Assembly: GCA_044508835.1 (NCBI GenBank) | Contig: JBIQHD010000045.1 | Span: 1-28,479 of the forward strand | Length of the DNA stretch: 28,479 bases | Origin: JAKFDI01 sp044508835 | GTDB lineage: Bacteria; Pseudomonadota; Gammaproteobacteria; Burkholderiales; Burkholderiaceae_C | Direction of reading: 5' to 3' | Shown here: positions 1-7,414 of the stretch, in pieces | Layout of the letters: every line of letters starts with the position of its first letter | Numbering within the stretch: position 1 is the first letter of the stretch | The notes under the pieces: model-generated | Databases searched by the model: none | Told to the model about the DNA's origin: nothing | What the model saw: the letters and a program-made list of their open reading frames with translations, nothing else | Position numbers and translations under genes: made by a program

Positions 1-151
1 CGGCGCGCAGCGCCTTCGTCTTCTGACTTCGCGCGACTGTTTGAGCGTAGCGCCCACAGGGCGCGCAGCGAGTTTCGCGCGAGCGCCACACTCCGAGCAC
101 CGCAGAGCAGTCCGCGCAGCGGACCGCCTCCGTCGGGGTGCCCTTCTTTGG

Positions 152-164
152 GTCACCTTTCTTG
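152..164. repeat. Left arm of an IS-split hairpin repeat
   Basis: The 13-mer GTCACCTTTCTTG is the exact reverse complement of CAAGAAAGGTGAC at 1468-1480. Removing the insertion sequence and one target copy gives a 13-bp perfect stem with a 6-nt loop, GGCAAG. The flanking DNA (1-151) has no supported gene and looks like a Burkholderiales-type intergenic repeat; that attribution is from memory and not from a search. Confidence 0.8.
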
Positions 165-170
165 GGCAAG
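165..170. repeat. Target-site duplication, left copy
   Basis: GGCAAG directly abuts the left IS end and is repeated directly at 1462-1467, immediately after the right IS end. It is therefore a 6-bp target duplication. It is also exactly the loop of the interrupted hairpin. Confidence 0.85.
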
Positions 171-1461
171 TGTTCAGACCGGACACATGGGTAACGGGTG
201 TGCCAGGACATGGGTAACACCTGAGGTCAAGTTTGTGGGCTGCGTTGTCGCAAGTCCAGGGTCATGAAGCGGTGGTGGCAGAAGTAGCCGTGGAACAGCC
301 CGTCGGCGTGCAGATCGGCGTGCAGCGCGATGGGCAGGCGGTGCAAGGCCGAGGACGCTCGCCAGCGACGGTCCTTGAACTTGAAGATGCCGTTCCAACC
401 CACGGTGACGACGGTGTCGCCCTCGGGATAGTCGATCTCGGGCAATCGCGGCGGGAACGCCTGCGGGCTGGGCGTATAGCGGCACACCGGCGTTGCCATG
501 TCCAGCGCTTCATGCGGACGCTCGCAGTTGTAGACCGTGCGCCAGGCGTCGAACCGGCGCTGCGCGTCGGCGTGGTCGATGTAGACCCGCCCGTGCAGCA
601 CCTCGCGCTGCAAGCTGCGATGGAAGCGCTCGATCTTGCCGTTGGTCTGCGGGTGGTAGGGCGAGCTGAAGCTCACATGCACGCCCAATCGGATCAGCCA
701 CACCGCAAGCTCGCTCAGGCTCTTGCCGCCCGAACTGGGGCTACCCCAGGGCGTGCCGTTGTCGGCGTTGATGCGGTGCGGCATGCCGTAGCGGCGCATG
801 ACCTGCTCCAGCAGCGGCTGCACCTGCTGTATGGCGGGCCGCTGCAGCGCCTGCAGTGCGAGATTGAACCGCGAGTGATCGTCGAGCAGGGTCAGCGGGT
901 AGCACTTGCCCGCGAACGTCAGGAAGTCGCCCTTGAAGTCGATCTGCCACAGCAGGTTCGCCCGCTCGTGCTCGAAGCGCTGCCAGGGCCGGGCCTGCTC
1001 GCTGGCCTCGGGGGAGATCAGCCCGTGGCGGTGCAGGATGTGGGTGACGGTGCTGGGGGCCAGCCGGGCTTGGCCCAGGTCGGCAAGGCGTCGGGCGATC
1101 TTGCGCCCGCCCCAGGCGGGATGTTCCAGGCGCAGGGCCACGACCGCTTGCTCGACGGGCTCGCAGCTGCGTGCCGGTGAGGTGTGCGGGCGCCGGCTGC
1201 GATCGGCCAGGGCCGGCGCCGCCAGCTGCCCTTGAGCAACTCGTGCCAGCCACTTGTAGCCCGTCTTGGGGCTGATGCCAAAGCGCCGGCACAACTCACG
1301 CTTGTTCGCGCCCTCGGCGCTGGCCAGCCGCACGAACTCCTGACGCAGGCTCACGGTGCTCTTCTCCATCCAGACCATCGGCTTCTTCCTCGGGTTGGCA
1401 CAACCCCGAAAGCGTTACCCATGTCCTGGCACACCCGTTACCTATGTCCCCGGTCTGAACA
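171..1461 (-). mobile_element. Complete IS481-family-like insertion sequence (1291 bp)
   Basis: The element begins and ends with inverted copies of TGTTCAGACCGG. The inverted similarity extends about 48 bp (171-218 against 1414-1461) with three mismatches, and a 6-bp direct duplication GGCAAG flanks it. One transposase gene fills the interior on the minus strand. Each end carries two direct copies of an ACATGGGTAAC-type motif 23 bp apart (185-195 and 208-218; 1414-1424 and 1437-1447), probably transposase binding sites. The intact ORF, ends and duplication suggest a recent and possibly active insertion. The family assignment comes from the transposase type and end structure, not from a database match. 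Confidence 0.9.
227..1378 (-). CDS. IS481-family DDE transposase
   Basis: This 383-residue protein is the transposase of the surrounding element and is expected to cut and join its ends. An N-terminal helix-turn-helix lies at about residues 22-47 (RELCRRFGISPKTGYKWLAR). An integrase-type catalytic core of the rve fold follows at about 135-300. The likely catalytic triad is D147 in WQIDFKGDF, D206 in INADNGTPW and E250 in TNGKIERFHRSL. The ATG at 1378 is favoured because GAGGA lies about 8 bases upstream; a second ATG lies three codons inside. The frame is uninterrupted and the length is normal for the family, so the enzyme should be functional. An IS3-type OrfB is the main alternative, but there is no separate OrfA and no frameshift arrangement. 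Confidence 0.93.
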   Translation of the reverse strand: MVWMEKSTVSLRQEFVRLASAEGANKRELCRRFGISPKTGYKWLARVAQGQLAAPALADRSRRPHTSPARSCEPVEQAVVALRLEHPAWGGRKIARRLADLGQARLAPSTVTHILHRHGLISPEASEQARPWQRFEHERANLLWQIDFKGDFLTFAGKCYPLTLLDDHSRFNLALQALQRPAIQQVQPLLEQVMRRYGMPHRINADNGTPWGSPSSGGKSLSELAVWLIRLGVHVSFSSPYHPQTNGKIERFHRSLQREVLHGRVYIDHADAQRRFDAWRTVYNCERPHEALDMATPVCRYTPSPQAFPPRLPEIDYPEGDTVVTVGWNGIFKFKDRRWRASSALHRLPIALHADLHADGLFHGYFCHHRFMTLDLRQRSPQT

Positions 1462-1467
1462 GGCAAG
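1462..1467. repeat. Target-site duplication, right copy
   Basis: GGCAAG immediately follows the right IS end and matches 165-170. Confidence 0.85.
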
Positions 1468-1499
1468 CAAGAAAGGTGACTCGCCCGCCGGGGCGAGTC
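1468..1499. repeat. Right arm of the split hairpin plus an adjacent second hairpin
   Basis: CAAGAAAGGTGAC (1468-1480) pairs with 152-164 once the IS is removed. Overlapping it, GACTCGCCC (1478-1486) and GGGCGAGTC (1491-1499) form a second perfect 9-bp stem with loop GCCG. There is no T-tract, so these are more likely parts of an intergenic repeat than ordinary terminators. Confidence 0.7.
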
Positions 1500-1553
1500 C
1501 CGGCTCCTCTCAGCTTCGGCCGCAGATCCAACCAAGCAAACCGGACTGCGCGT

Positions 1554-1661
1554 GCGCTTCGACAGGCTCAGCGCGAACGGAGTTTCACGCGACGAGCGCT
1601 TCGACAAGCTCAGCGCGAACGGGTGGGTGGGGCGAAGCGCTTCGATACCTCAGCGCGAACG
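1554..1661. repeat. Three tandem-like copies of a short intergenic repeat
   Basis: Copies start at 1554, 1596 and 1637. Each begins GCGCTTCGA and ends CTCAGCGCGAACG. The first two are 27 bp and differ at one position; the third is about 2 bp shorter and more diverged. They lie just past the stop codon of the downstream minus-strand gene. The motif resembles short repeats scattered in Burkholderiales intergenic DNA, which is recognition and not a computed match. No gene is supported between 1468 and 1672. Confidence 0.7.
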
Positions 1662-1672
1662 AGCGCTCGTCC

Positions 1673-3368
1673 TCAAGCGAGCAGGCTCCACCGCTCCTCC
1701 GCCTCCCTCGCCCGCCCGTCGTCGCGCAGCTTGAACAGGTGAGCCTTGAGCGAGCGCGTGGCCATCGCCAGCAGCCGCGGCGAGACGTCGTCGTAGACCT
1801 GCGCCAGCAGCGCGTCGATGCTCGCGTCCGGCCCGAGGTCGCGCAGCGCGTCCACCACCTTGGCCTCGCGCTTGAGGCGGTGGTTGATGATGAACTCGAA
1901 GGCGCGGCGCGGCTGCGCCATCAGGAAGCCGTGGCCCGGCGCGAGCCAGTCGAGGTCGGCGTCGAGCAGCGCGCGCAGCGAGGCGACGTAGGCCGCCATG
2001 TCGCCGTCCGGCGGGTTGATGACGACGGTGGCCGACTGCATCACGTGGTCGCCGGTGAACAGCGTCTTCTCTTCCTCCAGCAGGTAGCACAGGTGGTTGG
2101 ACGCATGCCCCGGCGTGTGGATCGCGCGCAGCGTGGCGCCGGCGTTCAGGGCGATGCGCTCGCCGCCCGTCAGGCGGTGCTGCGGCTGGAAGGTCTCGTC
2201 CTGCCATTCGACGTGCTTCGGCGTGAGGCCGTACACCGGCGCGCCGGTGCGCGCGGCCAGCGGCGCGGCGCCGGGCGAATGGTCCTTGTGCGTGTGCGTG
2301 GCGAAGATCCAGCGGATCGGCCCCGGCGCCGCGGCGACGATCGTGTCGAGGTGGTCCTCGTCCAGCGGACCCGGGTCGATCACCGCCCACTCGTTGCGCT
2401 CGCCGCCGCCCACGAGGTAGGTGTTGGTGCCCGGCCCCGTCATCACGCTGCCGTTGTTGGCGGTGATGCGGATCACCCGCTCGGACAGCCGCACCGGCTG
2501 TCCCGGCACCAGGTCGTAGCTCGCGTGGCCGTGCCCTTGCGGGTCGAGCCGGCCGATCTCGGCCCAGGCGTACTCGTTCGGCATGACGGGCCGCGGCCCT
2601 TCCTTGCCCACCGCCACGCGCGGCATGATGAGCGCGATATCGCGCGGCGCGCGCGCCCAGGCGAGCAGCGCGGCCACCGTGTCGAAGCGCTGGATGGCCT
2701 CGAGCGTGAGGCGCGTCGGGTTCATCAGCTTCAGCGCCTCGCCGCGCGCCAGCGCGTCGGCCGGCGTGATCCACAGCTGCTCGACCATCTCGGTGTCGTC
2801 GTGCGTGGCCTCCTGGCCGGCCGGCGCCTCGGCGATGAAGAAGCGCGTGTCCCAGCGCTTGGGCCGGCCCACCGGCGTGAGCCAGTGGCTGAAGTACACC
2901 AGCCGGTCGGCGGCCAGGGTCAGGCCGTACCGGCGGCACATCTCGCCCAGGCTGCGTTCGTGGTTGTTGAGCGGCACGCGCCATTCGCCGAGTTCGCGCG
3001 CGAGATCGCCCGACAACGCCACCGGCCGGCCCTCGCGGTCATTCGCGTACAGCAGCCCGGCCTCCTCGAAGCACTCGCGCAGCGCGGCGATCAGGTAGTC
3101 GAGCCCGCCCGAGGGCAGGCCGAGCTGCCGGCTCGCGGCGGCGTCGTCGAGGCCGGCGCAGCAGTGGTGGAACTCGGGGTCGCGCTTGTCCACCGTGCCG
3201 CCGGGGAACACCCAGGCGCCGCTCGCCTGGTCGTTGCTCTCGCCGCGGCGCAGCAGCAGCACCTCGATGCCGACCGCGGCGTCGCGCACGACGACGAGCG
3301 TGGCGGCCGCGCGCGGCGGGCGGGCGGGCGGCGGGTTGGCGGCGAGGGATTCGGCGGCTTGCTGCATG
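1673..3368 (-). CDS. NUDIX / metallo-beta-lactamase-fold fusion hydrolase
   Basis: This is a two-domain cytosolic hydrolase. Counting from the ATG at 3368 (564 residues), the N-terminal part (about 20-230) is NUDIX-like: a WVFPGG segment, a roughly 30-residue insert, then ALRECFEEAG, which supplies the REXXEE metal-binding core. Such an insert is typical of NUDT19/CoA-diphosphatase-like members. The C-terminal part (about 300-490) is a metallo-beta-lactamase fold with THTHKDH (ligands about H358, H360, D362, H363), HTPGHASNH, FTGDH and APGHG. A short helical tail resembling the LACTB2-type end follows. A GTG at 3397 would add ten residues; neither start has a clear Shine-Dalgarno. Substrates cannot be read from sequence. 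The gene stands alone and diverges from the phosphatase gene at 3543. Confidence 0.88.
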
Positions 3369-3542
3369 GACACGTGACGAGGCGTTCGGACGACCACGCA
3401 GTGTGGCCCAAGGCCGAAAGACCCGTCAGCGGCATTTCCCGCCCGCCTCCGTCACCCAGGCGACAGCCGCGCGTCGCGCGGCCGACAGACGGGCCTCGCC
3501 GCCTTGCCGACAATCGGCGCTCCATCCACCGCGCTGCTGCCC

Positions 3543-4157
3543 ATGTCCATCATCCTCGTGCGCCACGGCGAGACGGCGCTGAACGCCGCCCGCATCCTGC
3601 AGCCGGCCGACACGCCGCTGAGCGAACGCGGGCTGCTGCAGGCCGCGGCCGTCGCGAAGCGGCTGGCCGGCCTCGGCATCGCCGGCATCCTGAGCAGCGA
3701 CTTGCCGCGCACGATGCAGACGGCGCAGGCGCTGGCCGAACTCACCGGCGCGCCGGTCACCGCCACCGCGCTGCTGCGCGAGCGCGACTACGGCGACCTG
3801 CGCGGCCAGCCCTACGACAGCCTCGGCTTCAACCCGCTGACGATGGACGACGCGCCGCCCGGCGGCGAGTCGGCGGAAGACTTCCGCCGGCGCGTGGAGA
3901 AGGCCTTCGCGCTCGCGGTGTCGGTGCGCGCCTCGCTCGGCGGCAACCTCGCGGTGGTGACGCACGGCCTCGTGGTGCGCGCCATCCTCGCCGGCCACGT
4001 GCAGTTGCCGGACGGCGGCGAGCTGCCGCTGCGCATCGGCAACACCTCGGTGACGGTCTGCGCCGCCGAGCCGCCGCATGCGGTGGACGTGCTCGATTGC
4101 GTGCGCCACCTCGACGCGGCGATCGCGCACGATGCGAAGAGCCTGTCGGGCGGCTGA
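3543..4157 (+). CDS. Histidine phosphatase family protein (phosphoglycerate mutase-like)
   Basis: This 204-residue cytosolic protein opens with SIILVRHGETALN, the RHG motif whose histidine is phosphorylated during catalysis. The usual second-arginine and acid-base segments follow (SSDLPRTMQTA, then LLRERDYGDLRG), and the second catalytic histidine sits in VVTHGLVVRAIL. Length and motif order match the small branch that includes broad-specificity phosphatases, cobalamin ribazole phosphatase and phosphoglycerate mutase. No cobalamin genes are nearby, so the substrate stays open. The ATG at 3543 is chosen because the family begins right at the beta strand before RHG; an in-frame ATG at 3504 would add 13 atypical residues. 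No strong ribosome site is visible. It converges on the carboxyltransferase gene with a 12-base gap. Confidence 0.88.
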   Translation: MSIILVRHGETALNAARILQPADTPLSERGLLQAAAVAKRLAGLGIAGILSSDLPRTMQTAQALAELTGAPVTATALLRERDYGDLRGQPYDSLGFNPLTMDDAPPGGESAEDFRRRVEKAFALAVSVRASLGGNLAVVTHGLVVRAILAGHVQLPDGGELPLRIGNTSVTVCAAEPPHAVDVLDCVRHLDAAIAHDAKSLSGG

Positions 4158-4163
4158 GCCGCC
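4149..4163. terminator. Stop-codon hairpin between convergent genes (weak candidate)
   Basis: GGCGGC-TGA-GCCGCC is a perfect 6-bp stem whose loop is the phosphatase stop codon. It lies 7 bases from the stop of the opposing gene. There is no U-tract in either direction, so a termination role is a guess. Confidence 0.25.
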
Positions 4164-4169
4164 GGGCCG

Positions 4170-5999
4170 TCACCAGGCATCGACGAACCCCTCGATCCCC
4201 TCGCGCACCGTCGCCGACGCCAGCCCCTTCGCGAGCCACGCCCGCGTCTCGGCCGGGTCGATCACCGCGTCGATCTCCAGCGCCGAGGCCACGTTGATGG
4301 CCTTGCCGCTCGCGTACTGCTCGTCGACGAGCTGCCGGTAGCGCGCCTCGCGCTGCGGCCCTTCGGGCAGCGCTTCCAGCTCCTTGCGGTAGCCGAGACG
4401 CACCGCGCCTTCCAGCCCCATCGGCCCGAACTCGCCGCTCGGCCACGCGGCCACGCCCACCGGCTCGTGGAAGCCGCCGCCGGCCATGGCCATGGCGCCC
4501 AGGCCGTAGCCCTTGCGCAGCACGACCGAGAGGAAGGGCACGCGCAGGTGCGCGGCGGCGAGGAACATGCGGCTCACGTGGCGCACCTGGGCCTGCTCCT
4601 CGATCTCGGGGCCGACCATGAAGCCCGGTGTGTCGATGAGCGAGACCAGCGGCAGGCCGTGCACGTTGCACAGCTGCATGAAGCGCGCGGCCTTGTCGGC
4701 GGCGTCGGCGTCGATGGCGCCGCCCAGGTGCACCGGGTTGTTGGCGATGAGCCCGACCGGGCGGCCCTCGATGCGCGCGAGCGCCGTGAAGATGCCGGCG
4801 CCGAAGCCGGCGCGCAGCTCCAGCAGCGAATCGGTGTCGGCCACGAGGCGCATGACGGCGCGCATGTCGTAGACGCGCACGCGGTTCTCGGGCAGGGCCT
4901 CGCGCAGCTTCAGTGCGTCGGCGCTCAGCCAGTCGCGCGTGCGGCCCTGGAAGAAGGCGAGGTAGCGGCGCGCCGCCGCCACGGCCTGGGCCTCGTCGTC
5001 GACCAGCACGTCGATCACGCCGTTGGCATGCTGCACGCCGCTCGGGCCGACCTGCTCGGGCGTGTACACGCCCAGGCCGCCGCCCTCGATCATGGCCGGG
5101 CCGCCCATGCCGATGTTGCTGTCCTTCGTGGCGATGACCACGTCGCTGCAGCCCACCAGCGCGGCGTTGCCGGCGAAGCAGCGCCCGCTCACCACGGCCA
5201 CCACCGGCACCTTGCCCGACAGCCGCGCGTAGCTCGCGAAGGTGGGCACGGCCAGGCCGCTCACGCCCGCGCCGTCGGTGTCGCCGGGGCGGCCGCCGCC
5301 GCCTTCGGCGAACAGCACGACGGGCAGCTTCTGCGCCAGCGCCACGCCGAGCATGCGGTCGGTCTTCTGGTGGTTGCGCAGGCCCTGGGTGCCGGCGAGC
5401 ACGGTGGCGTCGTAGGCCATCACGACGCAGCGCGACCGCTCTTCGCCGAAGAGCCCGCCGTTGACGCTGCCGATGCCGCACACCATGCCGTCGGCGGGCG
5501 TGTTCTTCACCAGGTCGTCCACCGTGCGCCGGCGGCGCTGCGCGGCGAAGGTGAGCGCGCCGTACTCGACGAAGCTGCCGTCGTCGCACAGATCGGCCAC
5601 GTTCTCGCGCGCCATGCGCTGGCCGCGGGCGCGGCGCCGGGCGACGGCCTCGGGGCGGGCGTCGTCGAGCGTGAGGGCGCGGCGGTCCAGGAGTTCCTGC
5701 AGGTCGGCGCGCAGCGTGGGCCCGGCCGCCGACACGGACGCCGAGGGCGCAACCGGTTCTGCCGGTGCCGTGGCAAGAGCGCCCGCCTGCAGCCGCACCA
5801 GCACGTCGCCCTCGTCCAGCTGGTCGCCGGCCGCGGCCTGCACCTCGAGCACCCGGCCGTCGCACGCGGCGTGCAGCTCGTGCTCCATCTTCATGGCTTC
5901 CAGCACCGCGAGCAGCTGGCCGGCCTGCACGGCATCGCCGGCCTTCACGAGCACTTCCACCACGGTGGCCGCCATCGGCGCCGTCAGGTCTTGCGTCAT
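4170..5999 (-). CDS. Biotinyl-carrier/carboxyltransferase fusion (acyl-CoA carboxylase subunit)
   Basis: This 609-residue protein joins a biotinyl domain to an acyl-CoA carboxyltransferase. Residues 1-70 form the biotinyl domain, with the attachment lysine K37 in EAMKMEH. An Ala/Pro-rich linker runs to about 95. The remainder is a carboxyltransferase with N and C subdomains: GGGGRPGDTDG, then MGGPAMIEGGGLG, then DTPGFMVGPEIEEQA and GYGLGAMAMAG with the glycine-rich oxyanion loops. It should move a carboxyl group from biotin to an acyl-CoA. No biotin carboxylase domain is present or encoded nearby, so that partner must be supplied elsewhere. CAGGAGA sits about 8 bases before the ATG. It lies 55 bases downstream of dadA on the same strand and may be cotranscribed. 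The acyl-CoA substrate cannot be assigned. Confidence 0.9.
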   Translation of the reverse strand: MTQDLTAPMAATVVEVLVKAGDAVQAGQLLAVLEAMKMEHELHAACDGRVLEVQAAAGDQLDEGDVLVRLQAGALATAPAEPVAPSASVSAAGPTLRADLQELLDRRALTLDDARPEAVARRRARGQRMARENVADLCDDGSFVEYGALTFAAQRRRRTVDDLVKNTPADGMVCGIGSVNGGLFGEERSRCVVMAYDATVLAGTQGLRNHQKTDRMLGVALAQKLPVVLFAEGGGGRPGDTDGAGVSGLAVPTFASYARLSGKVPVVAVVSGRCFAGNAALVGCSDVVIATKDSNIGMGGPAMIEGGGLGVYTPEQVGPSGVQHANGVIDVLVDDEAQAVAAARRYLAFFQGRTRDWLSADALKLREALPENRVRVYDMRAVMRLVADTDSLLELRAGFGAGIFTALARIEGRPVGLIANNPVHLGGAIDADAADKAARFMQLCNVHGLPLVSLIDTPGFMVGPEIEEQAQVRHVSRMFLAAAHLRVPFLSVVLRKGYGLGAMAMAGGGFHEPVGVAAWPSGEFGPMGLEGAVRLGYRKELEALPEGPQREARYRQLVDEQYASGKAINVASALEIDAVIDPAETRAWLAKGLASATVREGIEGFVDAW

Positions 6000-6054
6000 C
6001 GGAGTCTCCTGGTTGCGGAAGACTCTAGCGGCGCGGGCCGCGCCGGTCTGTCGC

Positions 6055-7320
6055 TCAGGCGTAGCGCGACATGCCCAGGCTCGACACGTCGATCGCCGGG
6101 CGCACGCCGCCGATCAGGTCGGCGACGACGCGCGCCGTGCCCGCCGCCATGGTCCAGCCCAGCGTGCCGTGCCCGGTGGCGAGGTACAGGCCCGCCACCG
6201 GCGTGGCGCCGACGATGGGCGGGCCGTCGGGCGTCATCGGCCGCAGGCCGCACCAGAACTCGGCGCGCGACAGGTCGCCGCCGTCGGGGTAGAGGTCGCC
6301 CACCACGTGCAGCAGCGTGCGCCGGCGCGCCTCGTGCAGCGCGAGCGAGTACCCCGCCAGCTCGGCCGTGCCGCCGACGCGGATGCGCTCGCCGAGCCGC
6401 GTGATCGCCACCTTGTGCGTCTCGTCCATCACCGTCGATTCGGGCGCGCCCGCGGCATCGGCGATGGGCACGGTGATCGAATAGCCCTTGACCGGGTAGA
6501 CCGGAATGCGCAGGCCCAGGGGCGCGAGCAGCCCCGGCGTGTGGCTGCCGAGCGCGACGAGGCAGGCGTCGGCCTGCAGCCGCGCCGGCTCGCCCTCCGA
6601 ATGGACGTCCACGCCCTGCAGCCGGCCGCCTTCCACCACCAGCCGCCGCGCCGTGGCGCCGAAGCGAAAGCGCACGCCGCGCGACTGCGCCAGCGCCGCC
6701 AGCGCCTGCGTGAACTTGAAGCAGTCGCCGGTCTCGTCGCCCGGCAGCCGCAGCCCGCCGACGAACTTGTGCGCCACGCGCGCCAGCGCCGGCTCGTGGG
6801 CGATGCAGCCGTCGCGGTCGAGCCGCTGCCAGGGCACGCCGCAGCGCTCGAGCACCTCGATGTCGAGCCGGCTGGCGTCGAACTGGCGCTGCGTGCGGAA
6901 GAGCTGCAGCGTGCCGAGCGCGCGCTCGTCGTAGCGCAGGCCGGTCTCGCAGCGCAGCGCGCGCAGGCAGTCGCGGCTGTACTCGGCCAGCGGCAGCATG
7001 CGGCCCTTGTTGCGCTCGTAGCGCGCGGTAGTGCAGTTGCGCAGCATGGCCAGGCACCAGCGCAGCATGTCGAGGTCGATGCGCGGGCGGATCACGAGCG
7101 GCCGGTGGTGCATGAGCAGCCACTTGACCGCCTTCAGCGGCACGCCCGGCCCGGCCCACGGCGCCGAATAGCCGGGCGAGACCTCGCCGGCGTTGGCGAA
7201 GCTGGTCTCCAGCGCCGCGCCGCCCTGGCGCTCGACCAGCTCGACCTCGTGCCCGGCGCGGGCGAGCTCCCATGCCGCCGAGACCCCGATCACGCCGCCG
7301 CCCAGCACCAGCACCTTCAT
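6055..7320 (-). CDS. dadA: D-amino acid dehydrogenase small subunit-like FAD oxidoreductase
   Basis: This 421-residue flavoprotein is expected to deaminate D-amino acids oxidatively to 2-oxo acids and pass electrons to the membrane quinone pool. The N-terminus has the FAD dinucleotide fold, VLGGGVIGVSAAWELARAGHEV. It is followed by the DadA-typical ETSFANAGEVSPGYSAPWA, NKGRMLPLAEYSRDCL, GTLQLFRTQRQF and LPGDETGDCFKFTQ segments. The C-terminal flavin-binding segment is LATGHGTLGWTMAAGTARVV. The match to enterobacterial DadA runs over the full length. The ATG at 7320 has GGGGGAGG about 5 bases upstream; longer in-frame extensions lack DadA-like sequence. No alanine racemase gene adjoins it, unlike the classic dadAX operon. 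Some DadA paralogues act on other amino acids, so substrate range is uncertain. Confidence 0.9.
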   Translation of the reverse strand: MKVLVLGGGVIGVSAAWELARAGHEVELVERQGGAALETSFANAGEVSPGYSAPWAGPGVPLKAVKWLLMHHRPLVIRPRIDLDMLRWCLAMLRNCTTARYERNKGRMLPLAEYSRDCLRALRCETGLRYDERALGTLQLFRTQRQFDASRLDIEVLERCGVPWQRLDRDGCIAHEPALARVAHKFVGGLRLPGDETGDCFKFTQALAALAQSRGVRFRFGATARRLVVEGGRLQGVDVHSEGEPARLQADACLVALGSHTPGLLAPLGLRIPVYPVKGYSITVPIADAAGAPESTVMDETHKVAITRLGERIRVGGTAELAGYSLALHEARRRTLLHVVGDLYPDGGDLSRAEFWCGLRPMTPDGPPIVGATPVAGLYLATGHGTLGWTMAAGTARVVADLIGGVRPAIDVSSLGMSRYA

Positions 7321-7414
7321 GCCGCCTCCCCCGGCCGCGCCGACCCGCGGCCCACGGCGAGTGTAGGTTCGCCCCCGTCGCGAAGCGGCCACGCGGCCGC
7401 GCCACAATGCGGCG

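Noticed and set aside
1..26. Possible 3' end of a gene entering from the left edge (frame 3, stop TGA at 24-26)
   Set aside because: Only seven codons are in view and they match nothing recognisable; the following bases look like intergenic repeat.
1554..1661. Repeat array considered as a CRISPR
   Set aside because: Only three units are present, spacers are 14-15 bases, one unit is diverged, and there are no cas genes.
1184..4297. A 1037-residue open frame on the plus strand over the IS and the NUDIX/MBL gene
   Set aside because: It is Arg/Ala-rich, lies antisense to two well-supported genes, and has no domain. It is typical of spurious long frames in GC-rich DNA, as are similar long frames opposite dadA, amn, the EF-G-like gene and fadD.
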